A stretch of DNA of 64,000 nt from Xanthomonas cucurbitae (GCF_002939885.1 NZ_MDED01000002.1:1-64000); one strand, 5' to 3'; shown: positions 37,816-46,692, counted from the first letter of the stretch. The notes: generated by a model not told the origin, from the sequence alone. Numbers and translations: made by a program.

Positions 37816-38175
37816 CCTGGATGCTCGCTCATTGCGTCCTCAGCGCACCGTAGCAACCGGACGTTACAAGTGCGTGGAACGCAGCAATCAGCGGGCGTGA
37901 ACTGACAGTGCCGTGGTCGGATTGGCAAGCTGGCGACCGCTCACACGCAAGCTGCGCGTCTGCATGCATGCGCGTCGATTCACACCCGCAACGCCGCAGC
38001 TAATCGCACGCTGCCCATCGCATGCATGCGAAGCGTGTACATCCTGGACGCAAGTCTGACCAGTTAAGCGCATCGGCCTGCGCGATGGCGACATGGTCCG
38101 GTTCGATGATCGTCCGTTGACATAGCCGCAGCTACCCTGAGGGTCAAGTTTGTTTACGTTGGACTATTTCAGATC
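37816..38175. other. Intergenic region with GCATGCATGC palindromes
   Basis: 360 bases without a supported gene. Two copies of the palindromic TGCATGCATGCG lie near 37972 and 38022, and a promoter for the next gene is expected around 38120-38165, where the sequence becomes AT-richer. Confidence 0.4.
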
Positions 38176-38457
38176 ATGAGCAGAGACCCATCCGTCATCG
38201 ATGTGCAGGCCGAGATCGCGCATTGGCAGGCGCGGCACGCCCAGGGCAATCTGGGTGCAGGCAAGTTCAGCGAACTGTCCCCGGTGGTGAAGATGGCCTG
38301 CGACATCTATCTGCAGGCGCCACGCTCCAGCGATCAGGAACGGCTACGGCTGTTCCGCGATCGCCTGGAGCATCACTTCATTTCGTCCAGCACCCAGTCC
38401 AACTACGAACAGTTGGCAACCGATTGCTGGCAACGCCTGGGCGCAAGCAACAACTGA
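38176..38457 (+). CDS. Small soluble protein of unknown function (93 aa)
   Basis: Helical, charged protein without signal peptide or membrane segment (MSRDPSVIDVQAEIAHWQAR, FSELSPVVKMACDIYLQAPR). Codon use is typical for the window. It is followed within 60 bases by another small helical gene; the two may form an operon. I do not recognise the family. Confidence 0.65.
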   Translation: MSRDPSVIDVQAEIAHWQARHAQGNLGAGKFSELSPVVKMACDIYLQAPRSSDQERLRLFRDRLEHHFISSSTQSNYEQLATDCWQRLGASNN

Positions 38458-38512
38458 GCATGCAATCGCTGCAACCGTGTAGAGCAGCACCCGTTATCCC
38501 TTGGAGATCGTC

Positions 38513-38779
38513 ATGAAAACCCCGTATCAAGTGCAGCAGGAGCTGGAACGACTGGAGCGGCTGGTGCCGCACATCATCAGCGACCAGGGCGACCGCGCGG
38601 AGGAAATCCTTGGCTTCCATGTTGCCTGCCTGCTGGGCAGCGCACCTGCCAGCGAACACGGTCTGGTTCGCGAACGCACTGCGCGGATGGCGCGCCAGTG
38701 CCGCACCGCGCAGGATGCGCTGCGGGCACCGGTCCGCTCCTTGGGGATTGGCGCGGTCGCGCAGCCGCAGTGGGCCTGA
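38513..38779 (+). CDS. Small protein of unknown function (88 aa)
   Basis: Begins MKTPYQVQQELERLERLVPH, with GGAG eight bases upstream. Amphipathic helices throughout; no membrane segment. The tail is Arg/Ala-rich. Probably co-transcribed with the preceding 93-aa gene. Family not recognised. Confidence 0.55.
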   Translation: MKTPYQVQQELERLERLVPHIISDQGDRAEEILGFHVACLLGSAPASEHGLVRERTARMARQCRTAQDALRAPVRSLGIGAVAQPQWA

Positions 38780-38856
38780 TCGACATCTCCCCGATGCCGC
38801 GCGGCGGCTGTTTCACATTTCAACGCCGGCACCTGCCGGCATATGTCAGGACATCC

Positions 38857-39450
38857 ATGAAATCCCTTCTTGTCGCTGCTTCACTGTTGACCGTACTGTC
38901 CCTGACTGCCTGTGATCGCCCTGGCGGCGACGCGTCGCGCACTGCCCCTGCGGTGTCACCCAAGCCGACCGCTGCGCCGGTTGCCGGTAGCGGCACGACG
39001 GAATTGGCCAAGGGCGATGGTGGCGCGTTGGGCGTGTTGGCAGCCATCGACGAGAACGAAATCGCGCTGGCCAAGCAGGCCATCGCACAGGACCTGGGTG
39101 GTGCGGCCGGCCCATTCGCCGAACAGATGCTGCATGACCACCAGGCCAATCTGGAAAAGACCAAGGCGCTGGGCGCAGCCGACAGTCCGCGTGCGCAGGC
39201 CATCCGTGCCAAGGGCAAGGCAGCGACCGATGCGCTGACCCAAACGCTGACCCTGCCCGATGGCAAGGATGCGTACCGCAACGCCTTCATGCGCACCATG
39301 GTCAGCGACCACGGTGACGCCATCAAGATCCTCGACGCCGAGCTGCTGCCCGCCGCCGAAAGCGCGCCGGTCAAGCAGCATCTGGAACAAACCCGCCGGG
39401 TGGTCTCGGCGCACTTCGAGCGCGCTCACGCGGTGTCCTCGTCGAGGTAA
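38857..39450 (+). CDS. DUF4142-like lipoprotein
   Basis: 197 aa. Signal sequence with lipobox LTAC (cysteine near residue 20), a short Pro/Ala spacer, then a helical DUF4142-type domain: LGVLAAIDENEIALAKQAI, FAEQMLHDHQANLEKTKAL and FMRTMVSDHGDAIKIL. The paired MxxDH motifs are the family signature, shared with ferritin-like DUF305/DUF4142 folds. Lipidated and most likely outer-membrane anchored. Function unproven; followed by a strong hairpin. Confidence 0.85.
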   Translation: MKSLLVAASLLTVLSLTACDRPGGDASRTAPAVSPKPTAAPVAGSGTTELAKGDGGALGVLAAIDENEIALAKQAIAQDLGGAAGPFAEQMLHDHQANLEKTKALGAADSPRAQAIRAKGKAATDALTQTLTLPDGKDAYRNAFMRTMVSDHGDAIKILDAELLPAAESAPVKQHLEQTRRVVSAHFERAHAVSSSR

Positions 39451-39475
39451 TCCGGCCGCACGTTCCGCCGAGCAA

Positions 39476-39504
39476 CGAACGCGCCGGCTCGCCCGGCGCG
39501 TTCG
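39476..39504. terminator. 12-bp perfect hairpin after the DUF4142 gene
   Basis: CGAACGCGCCGG (39476-39487) and CCGGCGCGTTCG (39493-39504) with a 5-base loop; no T-run. Confidence 0.65.
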
Positions 39505-39671
39505 CGTGAGCCAGCAAGCGATGCACTGACGGTTACTGCCAACAAGGATGCGCCGCTGACCCCACGGCACCAGGCGCAAACCGTCAGCGCGATCATGTCA
39601 TCGCGTAGCTTCACCCGACTTGGGTGCACGCTGGCCTATCGTGCCGCATCGACTCGCTCCAGGACTTGCGC

Positions 39672-40559
39672 ATGCGTCTGCTCATTACCGGTGGCACCGG
39701 CTTCATCGGCCAGGCCTTGTGTCCGGCGTTGTCCGCTGCCGGCTACCAGGTCTGCGTGCTGACCCGGGATGTGCAACGGGCCACGCGTCACTTCCCCGAC
39801 ATCGTCGCCGTGGACACGCTGGAGGGCGTGCAGGCCGATGCGGTCATCAACCTGGCCGGCGAGCCATTGGCGGAAGGCCGCTGGAGCGCCTCGCGCAAGC
39901 GACGCTTCCGTGACTCGCGGCTGGGCACCACGCGCCAGCTGCACGACTGGATCGAACACCAGCCTGCTGCGCAGCGCCCGACAGTGCTGATCTCCGGCTC
40001 GGCCGTGGGGTACTACGGTGAGCGTGGCGACACTATCCTGACCGAAGCCGATGATGCCGGCGACGACTTCGCCGCAGTGCTGTGCCGCGACTGGGAGCAC
40101 GCCGCAGCCGGGATCGCGGCACTGGGTCCGCGCGTGAGCTGGGTGCGCACCGGCATCGTGCTGGACCGCGACGGCGGTGCGCTGGCGCGCATGCTGCCGG
40201 CGTTCCGGCTTGGCGGCGGTGGGCCGTTCGGCAATGGCCGGCACTGGATGAGCTGGATCCATCGTGGCGACATGGTCGCGTTGCTGTCATGGCTGCTACA
40301 GCACGGCCAGGCAGGCGCCTACAACGCCACCGCACCGACACCGGTCACCAACGCCGAGTTCGCACAGACGCTGGCCCGGGTGCTGCGGCGCCCGGCCATG
40401 CTGACGCTGCCAGCCGGCTTGCTGCGCCTGGGCCTGGGCGAAATGGCCGATCTGCTGCTCATCAGTCAGCGTGTAGTACCGCAGCGTGCGCTGGAGGCGG
40501 GCTTCGACTTTCAACATGTCCAGCTGGAGGCCGCACTGCGCGCGATTCTGCTGCGCTGA
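39672..40559 (+). CDS. TIGR01777-family epimerase (YfcH-like)
   Basis: 295-aa atypical extended SDR. NAD(P)-binding ITGGTGFIGQAL at the N terminus, NLAGEPLAEGRW near residue 65, SGSAVGYYGERGD near 108 (the YxxxK tyrosine region), RTGIVLDRDGGAL, and WIHRGDMVALLSWLL near 197. The C-terminal DUF1731 region (PRRALEAGFxF-like) reads RVVPQRALEAGFDFQH. Relatives in cyanobacteria and plants act in cell division or nucleotide-sugar chemistry; the bacterial substrate is unknown. Confidence 0.88.
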   Translation: MRLLITGGTGFIGQALCPALSAAGYQVCVLTRDVQRATRHFPDIVAVDTLEGVQADAVINLAGEPLAEGRWSASRKRRFRDSRLGTTRQLHDWIEHQPAAQRPTVLISGSAVGYYGERGDTILTEADDAGDDFAAVLCRDWEHAAAGIAALGPRVSWVRTGIVLDRDGGALARMLPAFRLGGGGPFGNGRHWMSWIHRGDMVALLSWLLQHGQAGAYNATAPTPVTNAEFAQTLARVLRRPAMLTLPAGLLRLGLGEMADLLLISQRVVPQRALEAGFDFQHVQLEAALRAILLR

Positions 40560-40718
40560 AGCAGCACGTCGTCCGCTCACGCCTTGACGCGGCGGGGATC
40601 CAGACGCTGGAAACAGACGCGGCCACGCGGCCATTGCATCGCGGGAGGTGCGCGCGGCCGCGACCGCCGCGCACTACGTCACCCTGGCCTGCAATGACCA
40701 CAACAACCGCGCTGCCTG

Positions 40719-41498
40719 TCAGCGGGAGACGCGCTTGGCGACTTTCTTGCCAACCGCCTTGCGTGCCGCCGTGGTCTTGGCCACCGCGCGCGTTGCCGGG
40801 GTCTTGGTCACCTTGGCGGCCTTCTTCAATGCGGTCTTGGTCACCGCCTTCTTGACAGCGACCTTCTTGACGGCGGCTCGGCCGGCCGCCGGCGCCTTCT
40901 TGGCAACGCTACGGGCCACCGCCTTCTTCACCGCTGCCGAGGTCGCGGCGGTTTTCTTCGCTGCGGTTCGGGCACCCACCTGTGCCACTGCCGTCTTGCG
41001 TGCGGCGCGCTTGGCGGCCGTCTTGCTGCTCAGCGCAGCGGCATCGGCCTTGGCGTTGGCCTTGGCGGTTTCCAGCTTGTGCCTGGTGGCAGCCTTGCTG
41101 TCGGCGATCTTTTTCCTGGCGGCAGTCCCGGTGTTGCTCAACGCCTGCTTGGTCGCTGTCAACCGCTGCTTGGCCGCCTCCTTGGTCGCAGTGAGTTTTT
41201 CCTTGGCCGCGTCTTTGGACGCGCTCAGCGAGCGCTTGGTCCTGGCAACGCCGCGCTTCACGGCACCTGCCGCCTTGCTCGCCTTGTCCACAGCACTGTG
41301 CTCTGCCGCAGCAACGGCCTGACGCGCCTTGCGCACGCGCGTCTTGACCTCGTCCACCGCCGCGCCGGCGGCCTGCTGCACATTGCTGGCCGCCGCACTG
41401 GTGGCGGCGGAGAGGGTTTCGCTCAGTTCGTTGGCTGTGTTCTTGACGCCATCGACGGCGTCGGACAGCGTTGTGGTGACACCATTGCCGTTGCTCAT
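40719..41498 (-). CDS. Histone H1-like Ala/Lys-rich DNA-binding protein
   Basis: 259 aa, about half Ala plus Lys/Arg. The first 60 residues are amphipathic and less basic (SDAVDGVKNTANELSETL), resembling membrane- or stress-associated helices. From about residue 60 it becomes strongly basic with KAA, KKAV and AAKK-type repeats like eukaryotic H1 tails, chlamydial Hc1/Hc2 and Pseudomonas AlgP. Expected to bind and compact DNA without sequence specificity. No cysteine or aromatic cluster. Convergent with the epimerase gene. Confidence 0.8.
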   Translation of the reverse strand: MSNGNGVTTTLSDAVDGVKNTANELSETLSAATSAAASNVQQAAGAAVDEVKTRVRKARQAVAAAEHSAVDKASKAAGAVKRGVARTKRSLSASKDAAKEKLTATKEAAKQRLTATKQALSNTGTAARKKIADSKAATRHKLETAKANAKADAAALSSKTAAKRAARKTAVAQVGARTAAKKTAATSAAVKKAVARSVAKKAPAAGRAAVKKVAVKKAVTKTALKKAAKVTKTPATRAVAKTTAARKAVGKKVAKRVSR

Positions 41499-41746
41499 AG
41501 ACCCTCCTTCAGGGCGTCAGTGCTGAAACCGCGAGCGATGCGCGACGGCATGCGTGAATGCTGAACAGGCATCGGATCAAGCGGACGCTACGCCCGGCAT
41601 CTACCGCTGTCAACGCGGCGGCACCATCGGCGGCCAGTTGCTTTCACCGGCAGTTACATTGCCGGCCGGCACTCTCGTTCAGCTTGATTTATGCCGTCAG
41701 ACGCCCTAATTGTCTTTCGCCCATCGCGTAACCCGGAATCCGTTCC

Positions 41747-43183
41747 ATGCGACCGCTTCCCACCCTGCTGACGCTTTCGCTGGCCGCCGCGTTCGGTGGC
41801 TTCGCCGCCACCGGCATCAACGCCTGGCTCGACAACCGCGCCGAGGCCACGCCCCCCGGCAATGCCGCTGTTACCCTGCCGGCGACGGCGGCGTTGCCCG
41901 CCGCCGCCGCCGGGCAGCCGGTGCCTTCACTGGCGCCGATGCTGCAGCAGGCGATGCCGGCGGTGGTGAGCGTGAACACCAAGCAGGTGGTGCGGGTGCG
42001 CAATCCCTTCTTCAACGACCCCATCCTGCGCCGGCTGTTTCCCGAGATTCCGCAGGAGCGCATCAACGAGTCACTCGGCTCGGGCGTCATCATCGATGCG
42101 CAGAAGGGCTACGTGCTCACCAATCACCATGTCATCGAGAATGCCGACGACGTGCAGGTCACGCTCGGCGACGGACGCACGGTGAAGGCCGACTTCATCG
42201 GCTCCGATGCCGACACCGATATCGCGCTGATCCGCATCAAGGCCGACAAGCTCACCGACATCAAGCTGGCCGATAGCGACCAGCTGCGCGTCGGCGATTT
42301 CGTGGTGGCCATCGGCAACCCGTTCGGCTTCAACCAGACCGTCACCTCCGGCATCGTCTCGGCGGTGGGCCGCAGCGGTATCCGCGGGCTGGGCTACCAG
42401 AACTTCATCCAGACCGATGCGTCGATCAACCCCGGCAATTCCGGTGGTGCGCTGGTGAACCTGCAAGGCCAACTGGTGGGCATCAATACCGCCAGCTTCA
42501 ATCCGCAAGGCAGCATGGCCGGCAACATCGGCCTGGGCCTGGCGATTCCGTCCAACCTGGCACGCAACGTGGTCGAGCAGCTGGTGACCAAGGGTGTGGT
42601 GGTGCGCGGCACGCTGGGCCTGGAAACCCAGAACCTCACCCAGCAGATGTCGCAAGGCCTTGGCCTGGAATCGCAACGCGGCGCGCTGGTGACGCGTGTA
42701 TTGCCGGGTTCGGCCGCAGCCGCGGCCGGGGTGCAGCCAGGCGACGTCGTGGTGGCCGCCAACGACCAGCGTGTGGACAGCGCCGAAGCCCTGCACAACT
42801 ATGAAGGTCTGCAGGCGGTCGGGAGCGCGGTGACCCTGGATATCCGCCGCGACGGCAAGCCGCTCAAGCTCAAGGCGACCCTCAAGGAACAGGACCGCAC
42901 GGTCGCCGGCGACATGCTGGACCCACGCCTGGGCGGCGCGACGTTCGCAGACCTGCCCGAGTCGCTGCGCCAATCCGGTATCAGTGGGGTCATGGTCAGC
43001 GAGGTCAAGCGCGGCGGGCGGGCGGCGGCCAACGGCCTGGTCTCTGGCGATGTGATCGTGGCCAGCAGCGTCGGCGAGGTGACCGACCTGGCCAGCTGGC
43101 GTGCCAACTTCCAGCGCAAACCGCAGCAACTGGTGGTGCGCATCCTGCGTGGCAACGCGCAATACGACGCATTGATGCGTTGA
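41747..43183 (+). CDS. degQ: DegQ/DegP-type periplasmic serine protease (HtrA)
   Basis: 478 aa. N-terminal signal/anchor (about residues 5-25), trypsin-like protease domain with the triad His in VLTNHHVIEN near 127, Asp in DADTDIALI near 157, and Ser in INPGNSGGAL near 232, followed by two PDZ domains (about 280-375 and 385-478; GVQPGDVVVAANDQRV, GLVSGDVIVASSVGEV). It degrades or holds misfolded envelope proteins. The Q-linker LA loop is short, which favours DegQ over DegP. The next genes are stress-type membrane proteins, consistent with an envelope-stress region. Confidence 0.9.
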   Translation: MRPLPTLLTLSLAAAFGGFAATGINAWLDNRAEATPPGNAAVTLPATAALPAAAAGQPVPSLAPMLQQAMPAVVSVNTKQVVRVRNPFFNDPILRRLFPEIPQERINESLGSGVIIDAQKGYVLTNHHVIENADDVQVTLGDGRTVKADFIGSDADTDIALIRIKADKLTDIKLADSDQLRVGDFVVAIGNPFGFNQTVTSGIVSAVGRSGIRGLGYQNFIQTDASINPGNSGGALVNLQGQLVGINTASFNPQGSMAGNIGLGLAIPSNLARNVVEQLVTKGVVVRGTLGLETQNLTQQMSQGLGLESQRGALVTRVLPGSAAAAAGVQPGDVVVAANDQRVDSAEALHNYEGLQAVGSAVTLDIRRDGKPLKLKATLKEQDRTVAGDMLDPRLGGATFADLPESLRQSGISGVMVSEVKRGGRAAANGLVSGDVIVASSVGEVTDLASWRANFQRKPQQLVVRILRGNAQYDALMR

Positions 43184-43299
43184 GGTGATGTGCAGTGCGA
43201 CGGCATTCCACTAACACCTCCTACACCATCTCGATGCTATTGCTATTGCACGACCGCACGTGAGTGGCGGCTGCCATCAACGACCGAAGGAGATATCGC

Positions 43300-43662
43300 A
43301 TGAGCCCCACCAATACCGAACAGCTGAAGGACAACCTGAGCGAAGCCGGCACCCACCTGAAGTCGGCTGCCAGCGCCGCCGGTGAAGCCGTCAAGGGCGC
43401 CACCAGCGCTGCTGGCGACGAACTCAAGCTGGGCCGCGCCAACGTCAAGGCCGAGCTGTCCGACACCGCGCTGGCCGGCATGGCCGCCGCCGAGTTCGGC
43501 GGTGCCGCCGCCAAGGAACAGATGGACGTGCTGGTCGCCAAGGGCAATGACCTGCTCGATAGCGCCACCGACCTGATTCGCGAGCGCCCGCTGGCAGCGT
43601 TCGGCGTGGCATTCGCCGCTGGCTGGGTCATTGCCAAGCTGGCACGCAGCAACGACAACTGA
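43300..43662 (+). CDS. DUF883 family membrane-anchored protein (YqjD/ElaB-like)
   Basis: 120 aa. A long alanine-rich amphipathic helix (LSEAGTHLKSAASAAGEAVK) leads to a C-terminal transmembrane anchor preceded by the family motif ATDLIRERPLAAFGVAFAAG. In E. coli YqjD and ElaB are RpoS-dependent inner-membrane proteins that bind ribosomes in stationary phase. AAGGAG seven bases before ATG 43300 is an excellent ribosome binding site. First of three genes matching the E. coli yqjD-yqjE-yqjK order. Confidence 0.85.
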   Translation: MSPTNTEQLKDNLSEAGTHLKSAASAAGEAVKGATSAAGDELKLGRANVKAELSDTALAGMAAAEFGGAAAKEQMDVLVAKGNDLLDSATDLIRERPLAAFGVAFAAGWVIAKLARSNDN

Positions 43663-43665
43663 TCC

Positions 43666-44154
43666 GTGAGCGATCAGGCTTCCACGGCGCCCGGCCCGGA
43701 CGCTCCCGACGGACGCGGCGCAACGCCGGGGTTGGATGAAAGCGTACGCGCTGTCGGCACGGCCGGCCGCGAGACGTTGGGCGCTGCAAAGGACACCGGT
43801 CGCGCGCTACGCCGGCTGGTGTCGGCCGATCTGCAACTGGCCCGCAGCGCCTTCGGGCACGGCCTGGCCTGGGCGTGCGTGGCGGTGGTGTTCGGCGCCT
43901 CGTCCTGGCTGTTGCTGGCGGGTGCGATCATCGCCTTGTTGCAGCGTGCCGGGTTGTCGTGGTTCCAGGCCATGTTCTTTACTGCGCTGGCTAGCTTGGT
44001 GGTCACCGGCATCGCGGCGTGGCGGGTGTTCTTCTACTTCGACCACACCGGCCTGAACGCTACGCGGCGTCAGCTGGTGGAACTGGGCATTTTCGATGAC
44101 GGCAGCGGTGACGAGGACACAACGTCCTCGCCCGCCAGCGGAGGACGCGCATGA
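43666..44154 (+). CDS. Phage-holin-superfamily membrane protein (YqjE-like)
   Basis: 162 aa, GTG start three bases after the upstream stop. A polar N terminus, a basic amphipathic segment (RRLVSADLQLARSAFGHG), and two transmembrane helices near residues 68-90 and 100-120, then FFYFDHTGLNATRRQLVELG. This is the holin_3_6/DUF1469 pattern of YqjE. It overlaps the next gene by four bases. Role in stress or membrane physiology is inferred from the operon. Confidence 0.8.
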   Translation: MSDQASTAPGPDAPDGRGATPGLDESVRAVGTAGRETLGAAKDTGRALRRLVSADLQLARSAFGHGLAWACVAVVFGASSWLLLAGAIIALLQRAGLSWFQAMFFTALASLVVTGIAAWRVFFYFDHTGLNATRRQLVELGIFDDGSGDEDTTSSPASGGRA

Positions 44155-44534
44155 AATTCGGCACCTTGCGTCAGCGCGTGGATCGCGCTGAGCTGTTGGT
44201 TGAAGGCCGTGCGCAGGAAACACGCGCACACTGGGGTCAGTTGCGGGACAGCTGGCGCGCCGGCTGGTCGCCACTGCGGATTCTGGCAGTGGGGTTCGGA
44301 GTGGGGTTTGTCACCGGCCGTAACGAACCGCAGGCCGCACTCGGCAGCATTGCCGGCAAACTGGGCGGCATTCCCAAGATCCTGCAGATGATAAGCACGC
44401 TCTCTGCGTTGTTCACCGCCCACCGCGCGCAGGAGGCCTCCGAGCAGGCCGAACGTGCTGCGGACAACGCCGAAGAGGTGGCGGCCGATCCGCCAGTGAC
44501 GGTCGTGCAGGTGCCGGTGGAACGCGCAGCCTGA
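44151..44534 (+). CDS. Small membrane-associated protein (YqjK-position)
   Basis: 127 aa. Basic N-terminal helix, one glycine-rich hydrophobic segment (ILAVGFGVGFVTGR near residues 44-57), a second weaker one (LGGIPKILQMISTLSALFTA), then an acidic coiled tail. It is the third gene of the yqjDEK-like operon, with an ATGA overlap to the previous gene. Sequence similarity to E. coli YqjK is weak by eye, so the link rests on gene order. Confidence 0.65.
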   Translation: MKFGTLRQRVDRAELLVEGRAQETRAHWGQLRDSWRAGWSPLRILAVGFGVGFVTGRNEPQAALGSIAGKLGGIPKILQMISTLSALFTAHRAQEASEQAERAADNAEEVAADPPVTVVQVPVERAA

Positions 44535-44737
44535 GCCAGTCCTGCATTGACGATGTGGCCAACGCGCAGACAGCCAGTTGGCCTACCAGGGCGATCATCG
44601 GCATTGCATCTCCGCTACGGTCTCCCCACACGGGCGCGTGGTGAATACTGCACGCACATGTTCTGTGCGCGCTGTTGACACAGTGTGCCGATAATGGCGC
44701 ACCGCTGGCAGCACGCCAGTCTGCTGCCAGGGCGCGC

Positions 44738-45844
44738 ATGTCTCTTCCCATCGATTCACCCGATCCTGCCGCACCGGCAGATCCGCTCCCGCCGACACCG
44801 GCACCTCGCCCGCGCGCTCCCGCCTCGTTGGTGGTGCTGGCGACCCTGGCAGTGGGTTTCACGCTGTGGGCGGCGCAAACCATCATCCTGCCGATCATGC
44901 TGGCAGCGTTCTTTGCGCTAATCGGTAACCCCATCCTGCGCGGGCTGCGCAAGCTGTACATTCCGCGCTTCCTGGCTGCGTTGATGGTGTTGTGCCTGGG
45001 CCTGGCCGCCACCGTGGCGTTGGCGGTGCAGCTGGCGGGTCCGGCAGCGGAATGGGTGCAGCAGGCGCCGCGACAGATGCGCCAGATTGCGCGCGACGTG
45101 CACGACCTCACCAAGCCGGTAATGCAGGCCAACCAGGCGGCGGAGAATTTCGCGCGTGCGGCCGGCGGTGGCGGGCAACGCGGCGTGCAGATCGTGCGCA
45201 CGCAGATGGATGACCCGTACAAGATGCTGGTGCGCACACCCAAGCTGGCCGCCTCGGTGCTGGCGGTGGTGCTGCTGACTTTTTTCTTCATGGTGTATGG
45301 CGAGAGCCTGCAACGGCACGCGATCGCCCTGCTGCCCAATCGGCAGCAGCAACGCTTCACCACCGAAATCATGCTGGATATCGAGCGCGAGGTATCGCGT
45401 TATGTGCTCACCATCAGCGTCATCAATACGCTGGTGGGCCTGGTGTTCGCCGGCATTCTCTACGCGTTGCAAATTCCCCTGCCGGAAGCGCTGTTGTGGG
45501 GCACGGTGGTGGCGCTGCTCAATTTCGCGCCGTATGTTGGCCCGCTGATCGGCGTGATGCTGATGTTGCTGATGGGCTTTGTGGAATTCCGCACCACGCT
45601 GTCTTCGCTGCTGCCCGCCATCCTGTACCTGGCGCTGCATACCATCGAAGGCCAGGTGGTGACCCCCATCGTGCTGGGCCGCCGCATGGCGATCTCGCCA
45701 CTGATGCTGATCCTGGCGCTGATGCTGTTCGGTTGGTTATGGGGCATGGTCGGCCTGCTGCTGGCGGTACCCCTGCTGGTCTGTATCAAGATGGTGCTGA
45801 GCCGGGTGGAGGGCACGCAGCGCTGGGCAAGGTTGCTTGAGTAG
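44738..45844 (+). CDS. AI-2E family transporter (PerM/YdiK/TqsA family)
   Basis: 368 aa from ATG 44738; an in-frame start at 44675 would add 21 residues. Proline-rich cytoplasmic N terminus, then about seven or eight transmembrane helices in the family pattern: two near residues 30-70, a soluble amphipathic stretch (VQQAPRQMRQIARDVHDLTK), and the conserved block LNFAPYVGPLIGVMLMLLMG, later EGQVVTPIVLGRRMAISPL. Family members export diverse small molecules or ions, so the AI-2 name is not evidence of that substrate. Confidence 0.87.
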   Translation: MSLPIDSPDPAAPADPLPPTPAPRPRAPASLVVLATLAVGFTLWAAQTIILPIMLAAFFALIGNPILRGLRKLYIPRFLAALMVLCLGLAATVALAVQLAGPAAEWVQQAPRQMRQIARDVHDLTKPVMQANQAAENFARAAGGGGQRGVQIVRTQMDDPYKMLVRTPKLAASVLAVVLLTFFFMVYGESLQRHAIALLPNRQQQRFTTEIMLDIEREVSRYVLTISVINTLVGLVFAGILYALQIPLPEALLWGTVVALLNFAPYVGPLIGVMLMLLMGFVEFRTTLSSLLPAILYLALHTIEGQVVTPIVLGRRMAISPLMLILALMLFGWLWGMVGLLLAVPLLVCIKMVLSRVEGTQRWARLLE

Positions 45845-45846
45845 CC

Positions 45847-45942
45847 GGGAATGGGGAATGGGGAATGGGGAATCGCAAGAGCAGTGATGCGGCCCGCAGC
45901 TGCACTGCTCTACCCATTCCCGATTCCCGATTCCCCATTCCC
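45847..45942. repeat. Inverted GGGAATG-heptamer element
   Basis: Left arm: four tandem GGGAAT-based heptamers (from 45847). Right arm: four inverted copies (CATTCCC, GATTCCC, GATTCCC, CATTCCC) ending 45942. Between them AGAGCAGTG (45878-45886) and CACTGCTCT (45903-45911) form a perfect 9-bp stem. The whole can fold into one long hairpin. It follows the transporter stop immediately and ends 24 bases before the next ATG. Confidence 0.85.
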
Positions 45943-45954
45943 ACGCTACAGCCG

Positions 45955-45960
45955 TAAAAT
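45955..45960 (+). promoter_or_regulatory. -10 element (TAAAAT), possibly giving a leaderless mRNA
   Basis: TAAAAT ends only six bases before ATG 45967. If used, transcription would begin at or within a base or two of the start codon, giving a leaderless message. No Shine-Dalgarno site exists before the ATG, which agrees. Confidence 0.45.
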
Positions 45961-45966
45961 CGCGCG

Positions 45967-46692
45967 ATGAGCTTCCAGATCAGCGCCATCACCCTCGACC
46001 TCGACGATACGTTGTGGCCTTTCGCACCGATCGGTGCGCGCATCGACCAGGTGTTGTACGACTGGATGCGCGAGCATAGTCCGGTGACCGCCGAGCGCTT
46101 TCCGGTGGAGGCCATGCGCACGCTGCGCGAGCGCAGCTTCGCCGACAACCCGCAGCTGCATCATGACCTGAGCGCGCTGCGCCGGTTGACGCTGGAAATG
46201 GCCTTGCGCGAAAGCGGCGGCGATCTGGCGCTGCTGGAGCCGGCCTACGAAGTGTTCTATGCCGCACGCAACCAGGTGGAGTGCTACCCGGATGCGCTCG
46301 ACGCGCTGGCACGCATGGCCCGGCACATGCCGGTGGCCGCGCTCAGCAACGGCAATGCCGACCTGCAGCGCATCGGGCTGATGCATCACTTTGCCTTCCA
46401 GCTGGGTTCACGCGAACACGGCAGCGCCAAGCCGGAGGCGAGCATCTTCCTGGCCGCCTGCGCACGCCTGCAGGTACCGCCTGCACAGGTGCTGCACGTA
46501 GGCGACCACGAGCGCATGGATGTACTCGGCGCGCTGGATGCCGGGCTGCGCGCGTGCTGGATCAACCGCGACGGCGCGCAGTGGTCGCATCCCACCCAGC
46601 GACCGGATCTGGAATTCGACAGCCTCACCGGGCTGGCCGATTGGCTGGATGCCCAGCACCCGCACCCCGGCGGCGCGCGCGATGGTATCTGA
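45967..46692 (+). CDS. HAD-superfamily phosphatase (YigB/YjjG-like nucleotidase)
   Basis: 241 aa, subfamily IA. Motif I is ITLDLDDTLW with both aspartates near residue 12, motif II is ALSNGN near 124, the motif III lysine is in SAKPEAS near 158, and motif IV is VGDHERMDV near 179. The C1 cap is helical. Closest in feel to YigB (FMN phosphatase) and YjjG (dUMP/UMP phosphatase). Substrate not determinable. An M17 peptidase gene follows on the same strand after 52 bases. Confidence 0.87.
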   Translation: MSFQISAITLDLDDTLWPFAPIGARIDQVLYDWMREHSPVTAERFPVEAMRTLRERSFADNPQLHHDLSALRRLTLEMALRESGGDLALLEPAYEVFYAARNQVECYPDALDALARMARHMPVAALSNGNADLQRIGLMHHFAFQLGSREHGSAKPEASIFLAACARLQVPPAQVLHVGDHERMDVLGALDAGLRACWINRDGAQWSHPTQRPDLEFDSLTGLADWLDAQHPHPGGARDGI

